Of a stretch of 62,320 bases of DNA, positions 1-10,679 are shown piece after piece; within the stretch, counting starts at the first letter, position 1, and every line of letters starts with the position of its first letter. This stretch comes from Calycina herbarum. Lineage: Eukaryota > Ascomycota > Leotiomycetes > Helotiales > Pezizellaceae. Where the stretch lies: assembly GCA_001414485.1 (NCBI GenBank), contig LLEY01000262.1:1-62320 (forward strand). The letters run 5' to 3'. A model generated the notes under the pieces. That model searched no databases and was not told where the DNA came from. It saw only the letters and a program-made list of their open reading frames with translations. The translations under genes and the position numbers were made by a program.

Positions 1-144
1 CTAAAAGAAAGCTAGTAGGTTTGTTGGAAACCATGGAAATGAGCTAATAAGGATAACGTGGTTTATCACTAAGCTGCGCATATGACCAAGTCGCGCACTT
101 TTCCCTACATTCAAATAGATATATAATTTTATGACAATCTATGT

Positions 145-444
145 TTACTGCGTACCCTGGATGACTACTATAAAAACATACTCTTGTCTTTTTTTAACCA
201 ATGCGAAAGCCTGCTCTTCTATCTTAAATTTGAATCTGAGAGTTTTCACATCAATCTTGCCCGAGGCAACAAGATCGCTGAGCCGAGGCATGCAGGGCTT
301 AGCGAGGATAAGTTCAGCTTCCCGCTCAGCTTCCTGCCTAACTTCCCGCCGCAGCAAAACTTCCCGCCGCAGCGAAACATCCCATTCAAGCAAGGCTTCA
401 CCGCAACCTCGAAAATCAAACAAAGGTACCAATTTTTTCCACAT
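145..444 (-). CDS. doubtful small ORF, 99 aa
   Basis: ATG-initiated frame with no splice signals. It encodes a charged central stretch with a repeated L-R-R-E-V unit (about residues 26-37), matched on the DNA by two 18-bp copies of a CCGCCGCAGC-containing unit near 335-375. No known family. It could be an exon of a gene lying off the left edge, or chance. The flanks are AT-rich and look non-coding. Confidence 0.15.
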   Translation of the reverse strand: MWKKLVPLFDFRGCGEALLEWDVSLRREVLLRREVRQEAEREAELILAKPCMPRLSDLVASGKIDVKTLRFKFKIEEQAFALVKKRQEYVFIVVIQGTQ

Positions 445-499
445 CAATTGAAGATCAGTTTAAACCAGAACACCTTGAAAGTCCCCGTGCGCAATGCTG

Positions 500-1216
500 C
501 CGCCAGATCCATCTAGCGTTGCCACAACGCTCTTAATCCTTTAACGCAAGTGGGAGGATCGCATTTCTAAAAAGCCGACAAGGAATAGGTTTATTCTGGC
601 TTCACCAAGAGTTTGTATATAATTCTTGATATTAAACCAACGCCTATTTTTTCTCCTTTTTGCGTCTTGTGATTTTTCCTCTTCCGATTTTGTTTACCTA
701 GGACTAGCTTTCTCGCACTCAAGGGTGACCTTATTTATCCTTAGACCAAGGTACATTATCACGATGTATGATTTAGTTTGGCGCCATTTAGGCGCAGGGC
801 ACGTGTTTAGTATTACTCACTCTATTTATCCGCTTCTACGCGCTAAACAAATCCTTCTAGAACCTTCCACCCTGCACAGATGCCCCACATCAAATAATTA
901 TTGCCTGTTCGAAAATAGAAGTCTAGCTGTTTTGGGATAGGGATCGCAAGGGAGACTGCGTTAATTGGGCAAGCTGCGACCATCTTCAATAAATACAAGT
1001 AAAGAATCTAGCAAACACCAAAGAGGGACCGAAAAACTTGGACTCGATTCTCCAACTTCTCAAAGTCCTCCCCTTATCGCATAGCCTCACCAAAAACCCC
1101 TGAACACTTGCGAGCCCCCCGAACCAGACAATTTCAATCTATCTCAGCACTCGCACCTCTTCCCTTGTCATGTAACTTATCTACAAATCTCCTTAGCCCC
1201 TCGGATACGATCGTCT
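500..1216. other. gene-poor stretch
   Basis: No frame with coding character and no paired splice sites. The last 200 bases are rich in C and A and probably form the promoter/5' leader of the following gene. Confidence 0.4.
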
Positions 1217-3639
1217 ATGAAGAACCCATCAAGCCTCTCGAAGCAGCGTAGCAGCGGCCGCGCCATTCGAATACTTGTAGCCGATGCCTAAGCTGAGCCG
1301 CTCACACATGGCATGCTGTTTCCTTGACCGCTATGATCGTGCTCAGAGACGAGAAAAGAGGTCCCGAATCTGCCTAATTCACCCTTCCTCAAATACCGCG
1401 TCGACTATCTCATCATCGCAGTCCGGGCCTTTCTACTGGTCTTACCAAACGCTTCCGATTTTTGTCGTCCATCGCAGAAGGCATCGAGCCCAAGTTCGCC
1501 TCATTCTACACTTTCAATATCGAAGCCCCGATTCTCGTCTTGCATTTCCCTAAACATCAAGGCCATCTCAACGAGATGGCCAGCCATATCTGTCGAATTC
1601 GTCGCTGGGCGTCTACGGGGGAGCATCTATTCGAGCCAGACTTTAGAGAAAGCAAAGCCGTTGGAAGTGAAATTGGGACGGAGAAGATACCAGTTGGAAA
1701 GGCAGCCACCATATCAGAGCATACGTCCGAGACTTCCCCAGATGGTTCTACAGGCGACGAGTCCCTTACAGAAGCCGAGAATGTTCACTTGCTTTTCGGC
1801 TGCGAAGACGATATACTCATACCTAGTTCGGATCAGATCCACCACACTTTTCTAAAGAGCCAAAGCATCTGGCGCGCTTACGTTACCCGCGCCACTTCGC
1901 TGCCATCTGGGTGTGTGCCAACTGGGAGTTTGGACCCCTACATCTTGTTGGAAAAGATGCCGCCCCTCCCTCAAGATATACCTAGGAAGCGGAGCATCAT
2001 GGGAGAAGCGATTTGGCGCGTTGCATGCCCTGAATTATCCAAGTCTCAAGACGTTTCAGAATACAATGAAGAGGACTGGGATCCAGAATACGTCCATGGT
2101 AACAAGAAGATATTTCCTCTCTCGATATCGAAGCCTACAGAATATCAAATATCATCTCGATCTGATTTCCGACGTGATGATGGGCGACCGAATGGTATTG
2201 CTATACTTATATCATTATGGTCGTACATCTTTTCTGTGCGATTTCTCGAACTACAAAAAAGACAAATCCGGTATTCCCGTAAGAGATTATCACCTGTCCT
2301 TGTCAAAGACGTCCAGTCTCAACCTAGGGATATTGTCATTTATCTCGGATGTGCCTCGAGGAAGCTTACCAGGTGGCTTTGCGCCGTTCTGGCACCAGGC
2401 TTGGGATGGCAGGTGACAGGCCCTCTACCACCGTGGGCTGCACATTATCAGGAAAATACTCGCTTCATCCTCGCTACCGATGCACCGTTCAGTTTTCTAG
2501 ATGATCGACCCCCTTCTTCTTGCGAAGCTGCAGACCTCCTTACCGAACTCTGTACCTTGTTTGACTTTGGATCCTCTGTGGCCGATCGCGAGAAGTCACT
2601 TGAAGGATTGCAACAGCCTACAGTAGCATTCCTAGCGGCGCTGGTGCTGCCATTCTACAATAGCATGGGTTTGCAGCCACAGCTTCCGATGCCTAGTATG
2701 ACCACAGCGCACAGAAGTCACGCCACGCCTCCTGAATATATTCGAGATTATGTTGATGATCTTCAATACTATATGACTCTGAGCATACATCCGGCTTCTG
2801 TCGGTTCTATAATTTGGAGCATTTTTTGGGAGCCAGGACTTGATTGCAATCTCGTCAGTGCATGGTTTGGCTCAATACTTGAAGTTGTAAGGCCTATTGT
2901 CGAGGCAGGCGATCTGGAAGTGCTCGCTAAGGTATTCATGGCTCGTCGGCAGTCACCTGCCTTGTTATGGCTTGGTATTTTTGTTCTAGGTGACCTAGAG
3001 TTTCTAAATAAGATAATATCTTATCTAGAAACTCATGATGAGCAGCCTGGTGGTTCTTGGTCTAGACCCGACGTGGATGTCGCTGTCTGGACTGGTTCTA
3101 AGCAGTCATTTTTGGATGAAGATGCTTTAGATTCTTATGAGGGTATTTCTGCTCAAGTACCCAGATCCGATCTTCTACGCATTCGCTTCAACTTTCGATT
3201 GGGAGATCCTGATGTTCTCCGTTTCGGATGGCAGCCATTCGGACACGTGATAAAACGTGAGATCGAGCCTGAACTTTGGCCACGGTTAGAGACCAGATCC
3301 TCTCGGAAGTACAAACACTGGATCTGGTGGCTTCCGGAGAAGGACAAGAACGGCGTGCGCCTAACCCCCGAGGTCATAGTGCCGGACATCCAACGAGGCT
3401 TCAGACGCGACAAAGTTAGATACACGAAGAGTATTACTGAGCAAGTGGAACTTGACAGTACCACGGCAGCAATACCGGATGGGTTCGGTTGCAAAGTTAG
3501 GCTTGGGCCTTCAAGAGATGCTACATTTCACATAATCTCGTATGGTTCGAAGGATGCTGTAGGAGACCGGAGTTTAGAAGCTATGGTAATACCAAGGATT
3601 AGACAACATCCTTGGATGGCAGATTCACGGGGTATCTGA
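1217..3639 (+). pseudogene. unknown fungal protein gene with decayed 5' end
   Basis: The long frame from about 1465 to 3639 encodes roughly 720 residues without an intron. Its C-terminal half is rich in Trp and aromatic residues (LWLGIFVLGDLEFL around 2960-3010; HWIWWLPEKDKNG near 3318), but I do not recognise a family. The first ATG in that frame is 1576. Upstream, ATG 1217 opens another frame that meets TAA at 1289, TGA at 1325 and TGA at 1334, then stays open to about 1460. It joins the long frame only by a one-base shift at a T5 run (1459-1463). Each stop is one C-to-T change from CAA or CGA. So the gene looks 5'-decayed. Alternatives are translation from 1576 or an unrecognised intron. 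Confidence 0.5.
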
Positions 3640-3708
3640 TGCAAAGTATCGCGTTATGATATATATAATGAGTTAGTTACCAACATAATCAGTCCATTAA
3701 TGTGTGCC

Positions 3709-4695
3709 TCAGCTTAGTTGCCAAGTATGGTAGACCCTTCCAGATTTCTTTCCAACGTACACCAGGCACTCATATTCAGTTCCGTCGTCATACCTACTAC
3801 CTTTCTTCCAATCGCTCTCCTTGGTTTCCACATCGTTGCCCTCTTCGTTGGTGAAATAATAAACACCCTTTCTCTTCTTCGCCTTGACAGTTGTTACCAG
3901 CAGTCCTTTGGAAGTACCGCTAGGACCGGCTGAATGTTTCTCCTTCTCCTTGCCCTTGCTTTTCTCCATAGGATTCTTCGCCTTCCCTTTCCCCTTGCTG
4001 GTGTCCGTGGATGGCGGCTCGTAGTCGTATCTCCAATTCCCATCGGGATCTTTAGCTGCCCTCTCATATTGTCCCCACGACTCGCTCCAAATCCATGCAC
4101 TCCACCCCCCCGACAGAACTTGATAGTCATACTCCCATTTGCCAGGTAACGTCTCTCGACTTCTCACCCACTGCCCATACTCCTTACTCCAAGACCACGA
4201 ACTCCAATTTGACGTGGATTCTTTTCCAATGTAGGTTTTACCCAAACCTCCGACAATCCCTCCAATACTTCCCATTTCTTGTTCATATTTTGCTTTACTC
4301 CATGAAAGTTCATCAGAACTTCCAGAATCGGCTCGACCATGTCCGGCAAGCCGGCTTTCTCCCTGAGCTGGTGGAGAGGAGTTGGCGATGTCTTCAGACG
4401 TGTCTTCGTACTCTTCATCAGGAGGCAACGGTCTATAACCTGGGTGGTCCGCCTGGTATTCGTGTGGTGCAAGCGGTACCGCAGCTCTTGCTTTGTCGGG
4501 ATAATACTTCTCACCGCACGAACAGGGTATGTAGCAGAGCCTCCACCCCCTTCCATCAGATCCGTGGATCTCAGCCTGGCAGATTTCGAAAAATTTCTTG
4601 CATTTCGTACATTTCGAATCTCCTTTCGAAGCATGCTCGTTTAACATATGGCCACAGCGCTCGCAGATGCCTTTCCTACCAGAGCTTGTCGACAT
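3709..4695 (-). CDS. zinc-ribbon-like, Trp-rich protein, 328 aa
   Basis: Single-exon gene with a clear ATG at 4695. The N-terminus has Cys pairs C11-x2-C14 and C29-x2-C32, then C39, C54, C58 and C60, which could hold one or two zinc ions. Residues about 143-225 hold two similar Trp-rich units (WSSWSWSKEYGQW; GWSAWIWSESWGQYE) separated by 30 residues. Next comes a Lys/Gly-rich linker (about 233-262) and a C-terminal block ending in a short aromatic/basic motif. The function is unknown. The Trp repeats suggest a repeated binding module; the Lys-rich linker may direct it to the nucleus. It is convergent with the gene ending at 3639, with only 70 bp between them. Confidence 0.7.
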   Translation of the reverse strand: MSTSSGRKGICERCGHMLNEHASKGDSKCTKCKKFFEICQAEIHGSDGRGWRLCYIPCSCGEKYYPDKARAAVPLAPHEYQADHPGYRPLPPDEEYEDTSEDIANSSPPAQGESRLAGHGRADSGSSDELSWSKAKYEQEMGSIGGIVGGLGKTYIGKESTSNWSSWSWSKEYGQWVRSRETLPGKWEYDYQVLSGGWSAWIWSESWGQYERAAKDPDGNWRYDYEPPSTDTSKGKGKAKNPMEKSKGKEKEKHSAGPSGTSKGLLVTTVKAKKRKGVYYFTNEEGNDVETKESDWKKGSRYDDGTEYECLVYVGKKSGRVYHTWQLS

Positions 4696-4699
4696 TCTA

Positions 4700-5873
4700 A
4701 TATACGTTCTTGACTTAGTAATAACTTCAGAGGTGTGGATTCATTTTACAAAGTGCTGTTCAAATTAAAACTATATATACTAAAAGAGCCGCGTAGGTGT
4801 GCCAAAAGCATTCTGATTGTAGTCAGTAGATGAGCTATGCAACGTTGCATCTAAGTGTTCCACAGGGTAGAAAATCTTACATCTTCTTCGGCCTTTGGAG
4901 ATCTAGATTCGTCATGTCACACATGGAGCGATATCACATTACTATATTCAGAAAAACCGGCAGCTGCTGTGCCTGATCAACTTTTAATACATTCTTCTAA
5001 TGGATATGTAACTGGCTTGCACACAAGCCTAGTGCCGCTCTCTTGTTCACAAAACATGGTGCTTCATTCCTATCAAAGCACTTGTGGCGATCAGCCAATA
5101 GAACCAACGTTGCTAAGGAGGTTACCACTGCATCGTGGCAATCAGTGGGGTAGAGATGCTGATCTCTGAACGCTCAAAATCCCCTAGCGCCACATTTTTG
5201 ATCTCGGATCATAGCTTTGGAACTGCCCTGCTCGTTTCCGCAGCCCTATTGAGGATAGTGCATGTCGAGGCAGCTTTCTTCACTCCCTCCAGCTTGAAAA
5301 CTTCACGACCATTATATGTAGGGGGCATCGTATGTTATGCAATTCCGGAAATCCTTATAAATATCCTGGTGCTCAGAAGATTTGATTTGACGTAAGATAT
5401 GCAAGAGTCCCGATAGCTAACTTTGTGGAATTTTTTGCGAGAGGCATTTGAAGGCATTACGCCGGGGTGTTTTCGGCCAGTATCGGATTGTTGAGCAAAC
5501 ATATCGAGCCCCACCTCTTACAAAGTTGGCAAACCACGAATTTCTTCCTGCAAATTCGTAACCTCAACAACCTCTCGAATTGCAGTCAGGAGATGAGAGA
5601 TAAGACACTCAAGTTTATTTCTGAGCAACAGCGATGACCTAGTTATCCTGCCCAACCAGCTCCGCCACCCTCCGCCAATAAATTCCATCCTATTTGTTGA
5701 GGGGCGGTCGTTGCGCCTTATCTTCCGTCATACATCATCACCCCGCGTTTCATTTCCCCCCTCACCTAGCAAGCTTCAGCCACACTTACGAGACAGCATT
5801 AAGGAATTTGTCACCTGGCAGTTGTTTGTAGGATGCTTAATACAATCTTTGAATAGTATCCTATTTCCCTACT
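4700..5873. other. intergenic, no gene seen
   Basis: Short frames only, without splice partners. The start is AT-rich and contains TATA-like runs near 4770. Nothing here resembles the right-hand flank of the mirror-image module at 25.3-26.0 kb. Confidence 0.4.
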
Positions 5874-6631
5874 ATGAGTAGTAATGACTCCTTTTTGGAT
5901 ACCTATAATGAGAGCGAATACCAGCTAATGGATCACATGACTAGAGTTCGCGCGCTTAGCCACAGCGCTAGCCCACACCTCCAAAATTGCTCAGTCTGTC
6001 AAGCCCGGCGAATACTTCGACGAAACTTTCCAGGATCACGCATCACCTATCAATGTCGACATCGAAGGAGCACCCAGCTGTTGATGTCGGAAAGGGCTCA
6101 GGGATATCTGCTGATGTAGCTGATGCAGCTCGAGGCAAAATCCTCGCAGCAGCGATTGAACCCGTTGAAGGAAAACCCGTCACCTTTGTCAGTCATCAGG
6201 CTGAGACAAGAGTGGCATCGAACAGGTTTCTGCAGGTAAGCATAGTCATCTAATGCTAATACAGCCATACTAACTTGATCGAATAGTTGGGTGATAAGAC
6301 CGAAATAGCTCGAATTCTCCAGATACCCCCAACAGAGGTGCAGACACGATTTAGAGGTTCCCAGCCTGGAATCTCTAATACGCCTTCATGCACAGTAAAG
6401 CCCGGACGGACAGACTACGCGTATACGATCCTTGCACTTGGCGATTTATCTTACGAGAACGGTTTACCTGCACTGGGGAGCTCCAAGGTCAAATACAGTC
6501 TCAAAAGCGGCGAAACTTTACATTTCATGGGCGATTTAGAGCAAGCATACGGCGCAACGGGGGGTGGGACTTTGATATGGTTTCATTGGAGTAATCTACC
6601 ATCAGATCCCAGGGGATCTGGAGTGCCCTGA
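5874..6631 (+). pseudogene. small module gene a (left copy), exon 1 with two apparent frameshifts
   Basis: Exon 2 (6287-6631) encodes 114 residues and follows an intron (6236-6286) with GTAAGC donor, TACTAAC branch site and ATAG acceptor in phase 0. Exon 1 reads well only if one base is dropped near 5945-5950 and another near 6075; otherwise the only intact start is ATG 6053, giving a 175-aa product. Family unknown. The C-terminal segment (SLKSGETLHFMGD then a Gly triplet) resembles the right-copy gene at 24725-25307 (PGSIHYIGGDVTLDMAGGG). Both have a 345-bp last exon and a phase-0 intron. Its last 30 bp overlap the 3' end of the minus-strand gene b. Confidence 0.5.
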
Positions 6632-8262
6632 AAGACCATCACAAGGGATAAATGGATCAGTATTCAGAAACGGATCAATGTTCAGAAACGGATCTGGTAG
6701 CATTTCATCCCACCCGCTACTATCCCATTCCCAGGAATTTGTTTGGTCGTTCTGGGCATCGATGTTTTCTGCATAGCGTGATGTACCTGGCATATTTTGA
6801 AGAATATTAGACGGTTCTCGACTACATTCGGACTGGGGTGGGATAACTAGGAGGAGTCAGTGGATAGGAACCATTCCAACGCAGTACATACTTGTTGATG
6901 GGACTTCTACTACTGTATGATACCACGGCGAAAATTCCATGTTCGTTGATAGGTTCTCTTGTGCCTGGGCGCTCGAGTTTGACTCCATATGTGTGACCTC
7001 ATGGTTCGTTTTCCGCCTCTTAGCAGGCGGGCTGCCTTCCGGTGATGTGGCTTCTTGGGGGCTAAGAATCCTTTGATACAAAGAATAGAGCGGAACTAGT
7101 TCGTCGGGTGCTAATGTTTGATATCCAAGAGGGAGACATATTTGTTTCAATCTAAACACGTTAGTAAATAGCTATCTCTGGTCTAGAAAACAGGGTGTTA
7201 CGTCAATTTATCACCTATCAGCGCTTTTATAAGCACAGGTATTAAAAGAGGGGCGCCTTCAAGTATGCAAGAGCTTGATGTTTTGTATTTTGAAGCGGCA
7301 AGTAGATCATTCACATGGGTCAGTGAGCCACCAGAATCAGAGAGAATCCCATACTTAGAGAGAGACAGACCGCCTGAGAATGTTAACAGCTTACTATGTA
7401 TCCACTCTCAAGGAGAATACTCACAAAGAAAGACCATCTCCGTGGCCTGGTAACAATCCCATCCCTTTATGTTGGCCAACTTCACAATCATCCGATTTGC
7501 CCAGACAGCACCGTACCGCAACCGCTTGAGACTTTTCGAGGTTGAATTGCTGATGCATATGCGCATAGCATTGTCGACAATCGTCACATTTGTACCATAT
7601 TGTTCCAGAACTACACACAAGGAGGCAAAAATGAGTTCCTGGAATGAGGCTAGCAAACAAGCAAAGTTTGCATTCATCTGAGAGCTCTTCGTGGCCCAAG
7701 CATAATCGTTTGCTAGGGCGACAAGATCATGGGTGGTGTCCTGCGGACCACTACCAGGTGTTTGCCCACCAGCTGAGCCATAGGTTGTGTCTAGTACAAG
7801 CTGTCGTCTTCTATTACAGGTGCTGGAAATGATGTCCTTTGTTGACCGCCATCCTAAATTCTCCCTTGTCGTAGTCCATTGTACGGCGTCAGGCACCTTA
7901 GCTACCAGCTGATCGGCAACTTTTTGCCATGGCAACTCCCCACATTGTAATAATTTTGTTTTTGTCTGTGGCTTGAGCGATTGTGGTTCAAATTCGATGA
8001 TTGTAAGTATCTTGGCAGCCTCCGCCGTAGGTTGAAGGTCGTGGGTAGTGGGAGGAAGGTCGCGTGCAGTGGAAGGGAGGTTGTGGGTAGTGGCCGCTGG
8101 AAGCTGCAAACAATTCGCGAGAGGCCTATTGATGTAATCCTCGTCTGGAGGTGGTGAGGCTTGCTTTCTAAAGACGCAACACTGGTGATGCTGCTTATAA
8201 TATGACAATTGACTCTTGAGCTGCGAGATCTCCTTCTGTAGGGCTTCCACGTTGTTGGTCAT
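6602..8262 (-). CDS. module gene b (left copy): coiled-coil, probable nuclear regulator, 504 aa
   Basis: Four exons: 8262-7425, 7373-7202, 7151-6892 and 6846-6602, with introns of 51, 50 and 45 bp in phases 1, 2 and 1. The total is 505 codons. Order in the protein: an N-terminal coiled coil (EALQKEISQLKSQL), a variable linker, a conserved helical block (FQELIFASLCVVLEQYG; RLRYGAVWANRMIVKL), then LIPVLIKALIGDKLT, a basic nuclear-import-like motif (AKRRKTN) and an acidic, aromatic tail with repeated DPFLN units that resembles an activation domain. No known family. It is a paralogue of the gene at 22806-24741, with the same intron positions and phases. The start is ATG 8262, because upstream in-frame codons are not ATG. 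The 3' end overlaps module gene a by 30 bp. Confidence 0.75.
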
Positions 8263-8363
8263 TGTTAACAAAATATTGAATGTTTATTTAGCGTCGTGAT
8301 CTGGTGGTGACGGCTGTAGACTGTAACCAGGATGCTTAGCGTCAGCGCTAACATCTGACCATG

Positions 8364-8453
8364 CCTCTTTTGTCACCACATCAATGGGGTGCCCAATTGG
8401 GAAAGAACCCTCTTTTGTCACCACATTAATGGGGTGCTCAATTAGGAAAGAAC
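8364..8453. repeat. 45-bp tandem duplication
   Basis: Two adjacent 45-bp copies (8364-8408 and 8409-8453) begin CCTCTTTTGTCACCACAT. The differences I can see are all transitions. They lie between module gene b and the divergently read gene at 8743, so they may fall in a shared upstream region. Confidence 0.8.
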
Positions 8454-8742
8454 CTAGGGTTACCTCTACTCTACATCCTCACTGGTGGCGACACTTATGT
8501 TCAATTTTGTCCCATTATGAGTGGGTCTACGGCAACTGTTCAATTTCAGTCTGACGTTCTGGTCAGAAATGTTGATATTCTCATCTAAAACCAATGCACA
8601 TTGATATGGGGCCGGCTGTGAGATATGTATAAGAAGGTTGTGGAACGAGGCAATCTGCATACGCCCCCGTTGCTCACCGCTGTAGCTCAAGGTTCGCCTT
8701 ACTTTGGTTTCCTCATTCACTCATTCATCGGTACTCGTCAAG

Positions 8743-9533
8743 ATGCTAGAATACCCTCCTCCTGTCGCTTTTATTAATCCATTTGAAAGCACGGTATCTT
8801 CCCACAGTTCTGCGGATCACCTCGTGAGTTATGCTATTCGACACTTCTTTCTTGTGCTCACATTACGTGATAGATTGGGATGACCTATAAGATATCTTTT
8901 GGGATCTCTAGTGTAGACGGTTACAGTTGCAAGCACCCGGAATTTCACACTAAAATGGTCGAAGGGTTCAAAATCATATCTTTCAAACGCCCAAATATTA
9001 TGGAAATCCAGTTCTACGATCAGTATTTCGATATTACCACAAACGCCTTAGCGGCTTCTTGGGCAGGACGTTTTATTCTTTTTCGTCATTGGTACTGGAT
9101 CCGGCTGCTCCAAACTGTGTTTAAAAGGAATGACAGGCCATTCCGATTGATCAATGCCCAGACAGGGTATTTAATTGGGGGAAGTTGCTGTGGACACAGC
9201 ACACCAATTTCCGATGCAGAGTTAGCAGAGTGTTTGGAAGGTGGGATCCTCCTCGCAGAAAGTCTTGGAGGATGGGGGCGGTTTATCGAGCATATGCGGA
9301 CGTATTCTGCTAGGTTTATGTGGATGAAGTTTGGCAAGCATTTCTCATCTCCGACGCCAAAATTCTCAAGGCTTACTACTTTATGGAAGGAATTCGACTT
9401 GCCAAAGCGGAGAGGAGTGAGAGTTACACGGAAGCCACGAATGCGTCAGAGGGAAGGGAGACCAGGCAAACCACAGACGGAGGATATTGATGACTTGGAG
9501 TTTGCCTCATATGAGGAAGACTCTAGAACTTGA
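8743..9533 (+). CDS. unknown protein, 246 aa, left-module divergent gene
   Basis: Exon 1 is 8743-8823 (ATG, 27 codons), then a 50-bp intron (8824-8873; GTGAGT donor, GATAG acceptor, phase 0) and exon 2 at 8874-9533. The middle is aromatic and basic (RFILFRHWYWIRLL; GGSCCGHSTPISD) and has no obvious membrane helices. The family is unknown. The last 60 residues, and the DNA just after the stop, resemble the final exon of the seven-helix protein gene at 20986-22329: both end in LEFASY-x-EDS and continue into TTGATAATATTAA. It lies where that membrane-protein gene would be expected in a mirror copy, so it may be a chimera or a replacement that kept the old tail. Confidence 0.6.
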
Positions 9534-9678
9534 TAATATTAAATTGTTTTATTCCTCTCAATCCACTTCCCTTATCTCGTTTTATACAAGGTAGCCGAGT
9601 TCGTACTTTAATAAAGACGAGCATGGGATTTCTTGACCAGATGAAATTCAAGTGTTTTACATAGTCTATAGTCTCATC

Positions 9679-9990
9679 ATGTCCACCCTAGGTAATTGGC
9701 TTTCAGAAACTGATCTCGTACTCTTGCTCTTTTCAATTTTTATTACTTTCCGGTTCGGAGCAATCCCGTTTCGAGTTTCCACAACACTTGAGATTCTCCC
9801 AAGGATGTTCACATTCATCATCTATCTTTCAGGAGCCGACTCGGACTTCTTACTCATTTCTATTCTTCTTGACCTTTGGTTTGGGGCTATCATCTACTCT
9901 ATACCTTTTCAACTTTATTTAGACCATAGGGCCCAGACAGCAGAAGACCGTTCAACATCTGAGATTATTGCTTCTAACAAGAATAAATAA
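9679..9990 (+). CDS. doubtful hydrophobic small protein, 103 aa
   Basis: ATG 9679 opens a frame with three hydrophobic stretches (LVLLLFSIFITFRFG; MFTFIIYLSGAD; LLDLWFGAIIY) and a polar C-terminus. The last 61 codons recur in the inverted copy at 20572-20757. Between copies I count about six amino-acid-changing and six silent differences, which gives no clear sign of coding constraint. It may be a small membrane protein or simply an open stretch of the repeat. Confidence 0.25.
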   Translation: MSTLGNWLSETDLVLLLFSIFITFRFGAIPFRVSTTLEILPRMFTFIIYLSGADSDFLLISILLDLWFGAIIYSIPFQLYLDHRAQTAEDRSTSEIIASNKNK

Positions 9991-10216
9991 TTCTGAAACC
10001 TGCCTAGCGACTTGGTGCACTACCGTTGGATTGCTCGACTCCGCCCATTCGTTTAATAAAGGAAGGAATCCGCTCTATCTTAGGAGTCGACATTATCTGC
10101 CTCAACATCTTCATTTTCTCGAGAAGAGCTATTCTTTGACATTCTATACATTCCCTTCTAGGTCGCTTTATGACTCATAGTCCGCAATCCATTCTGCTGT
10201 ATCAATCAGCAGTCTT
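9775..10216 (+). repeat. 442-bp inverted repeat, left copy
   Basis: This is about 90% identical by eye to the reverse complement of 20346-20787. Homology begins at GTTTCCACAA and stops near TCAATCAGCAGTCTT. The pair faces inward across the 10-kb core. Confidence 0.85.
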
Positions 10217-10357
10217 GCAAGCATCAACGTTCTACCTGCCATAATATTTCAAGAGGTCAGTAGAGCCTCCAATATCGTGAATAACTGCTGACAGAATTAG
10301 ACCACTCGTTCTCCTGGAAGTCGGACCCACGATCCTCCTTATCGTTCGATACATATC

Positions 10358-10679
10358 ATGGCCTCTACCTCAAGCGACGGATGGATGGGCTACAAACAAC
10401 GGTGGAATGCTATAGTCAAGTACGTTACCTAAATCTGAAATCCATTCAGTACCGCTACATCTAACCTCCAATTGTCTACAACAGCTCGCTCCAATTGAAC
10501 GTACTCTAGCAATTTGGGTGAAGAAAAGTACTCCCCCTCCCGCAGAGGATATAATTGAAACCAAGGCTCGGTATTTTGTGGCTATATGTGAGGATGATAA
10601 AGATTGTGTCTTAGTCAATACTACTGGCTGGGTTGAGCGGTTCAAGGAAAGGGATGGCATCCTTAATAGCCCTCTGTAG
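10358..10679 (+). CDS. unknown small protein, 86 aa
   Basis: ATG 10358 lies in a reasonable context. Exon 1 is 10358-10423 and exon 2 is 10485-10679. They are joined by a 61-bp intron with a TCTAACC branch site and CAACAG acceptor; the donor GTTACC is weak. A better-looking GTACGT donor four bases upstream would break the frame. The product is soluble and mildly acidic in its C-terminal half (VAICEDDKDCVLVNT). No family recognised. The model is tentative. Confidence 0.4.

Noticed and set aside
8466..8720. 84-codon minus-strand frame between gene b and the 8743 gene
   Set aside because: Non-ATG start, weak composition and overlap with the probable promoter; no link to gene b by splice sites.
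9968..10180. Second overlapping frame in the inverted repeat (NNSETCL-x-TWCTTVG)
   Set aside because: It is kept in both copies only because the DNA is 90% identical; no start and it ends without family features.
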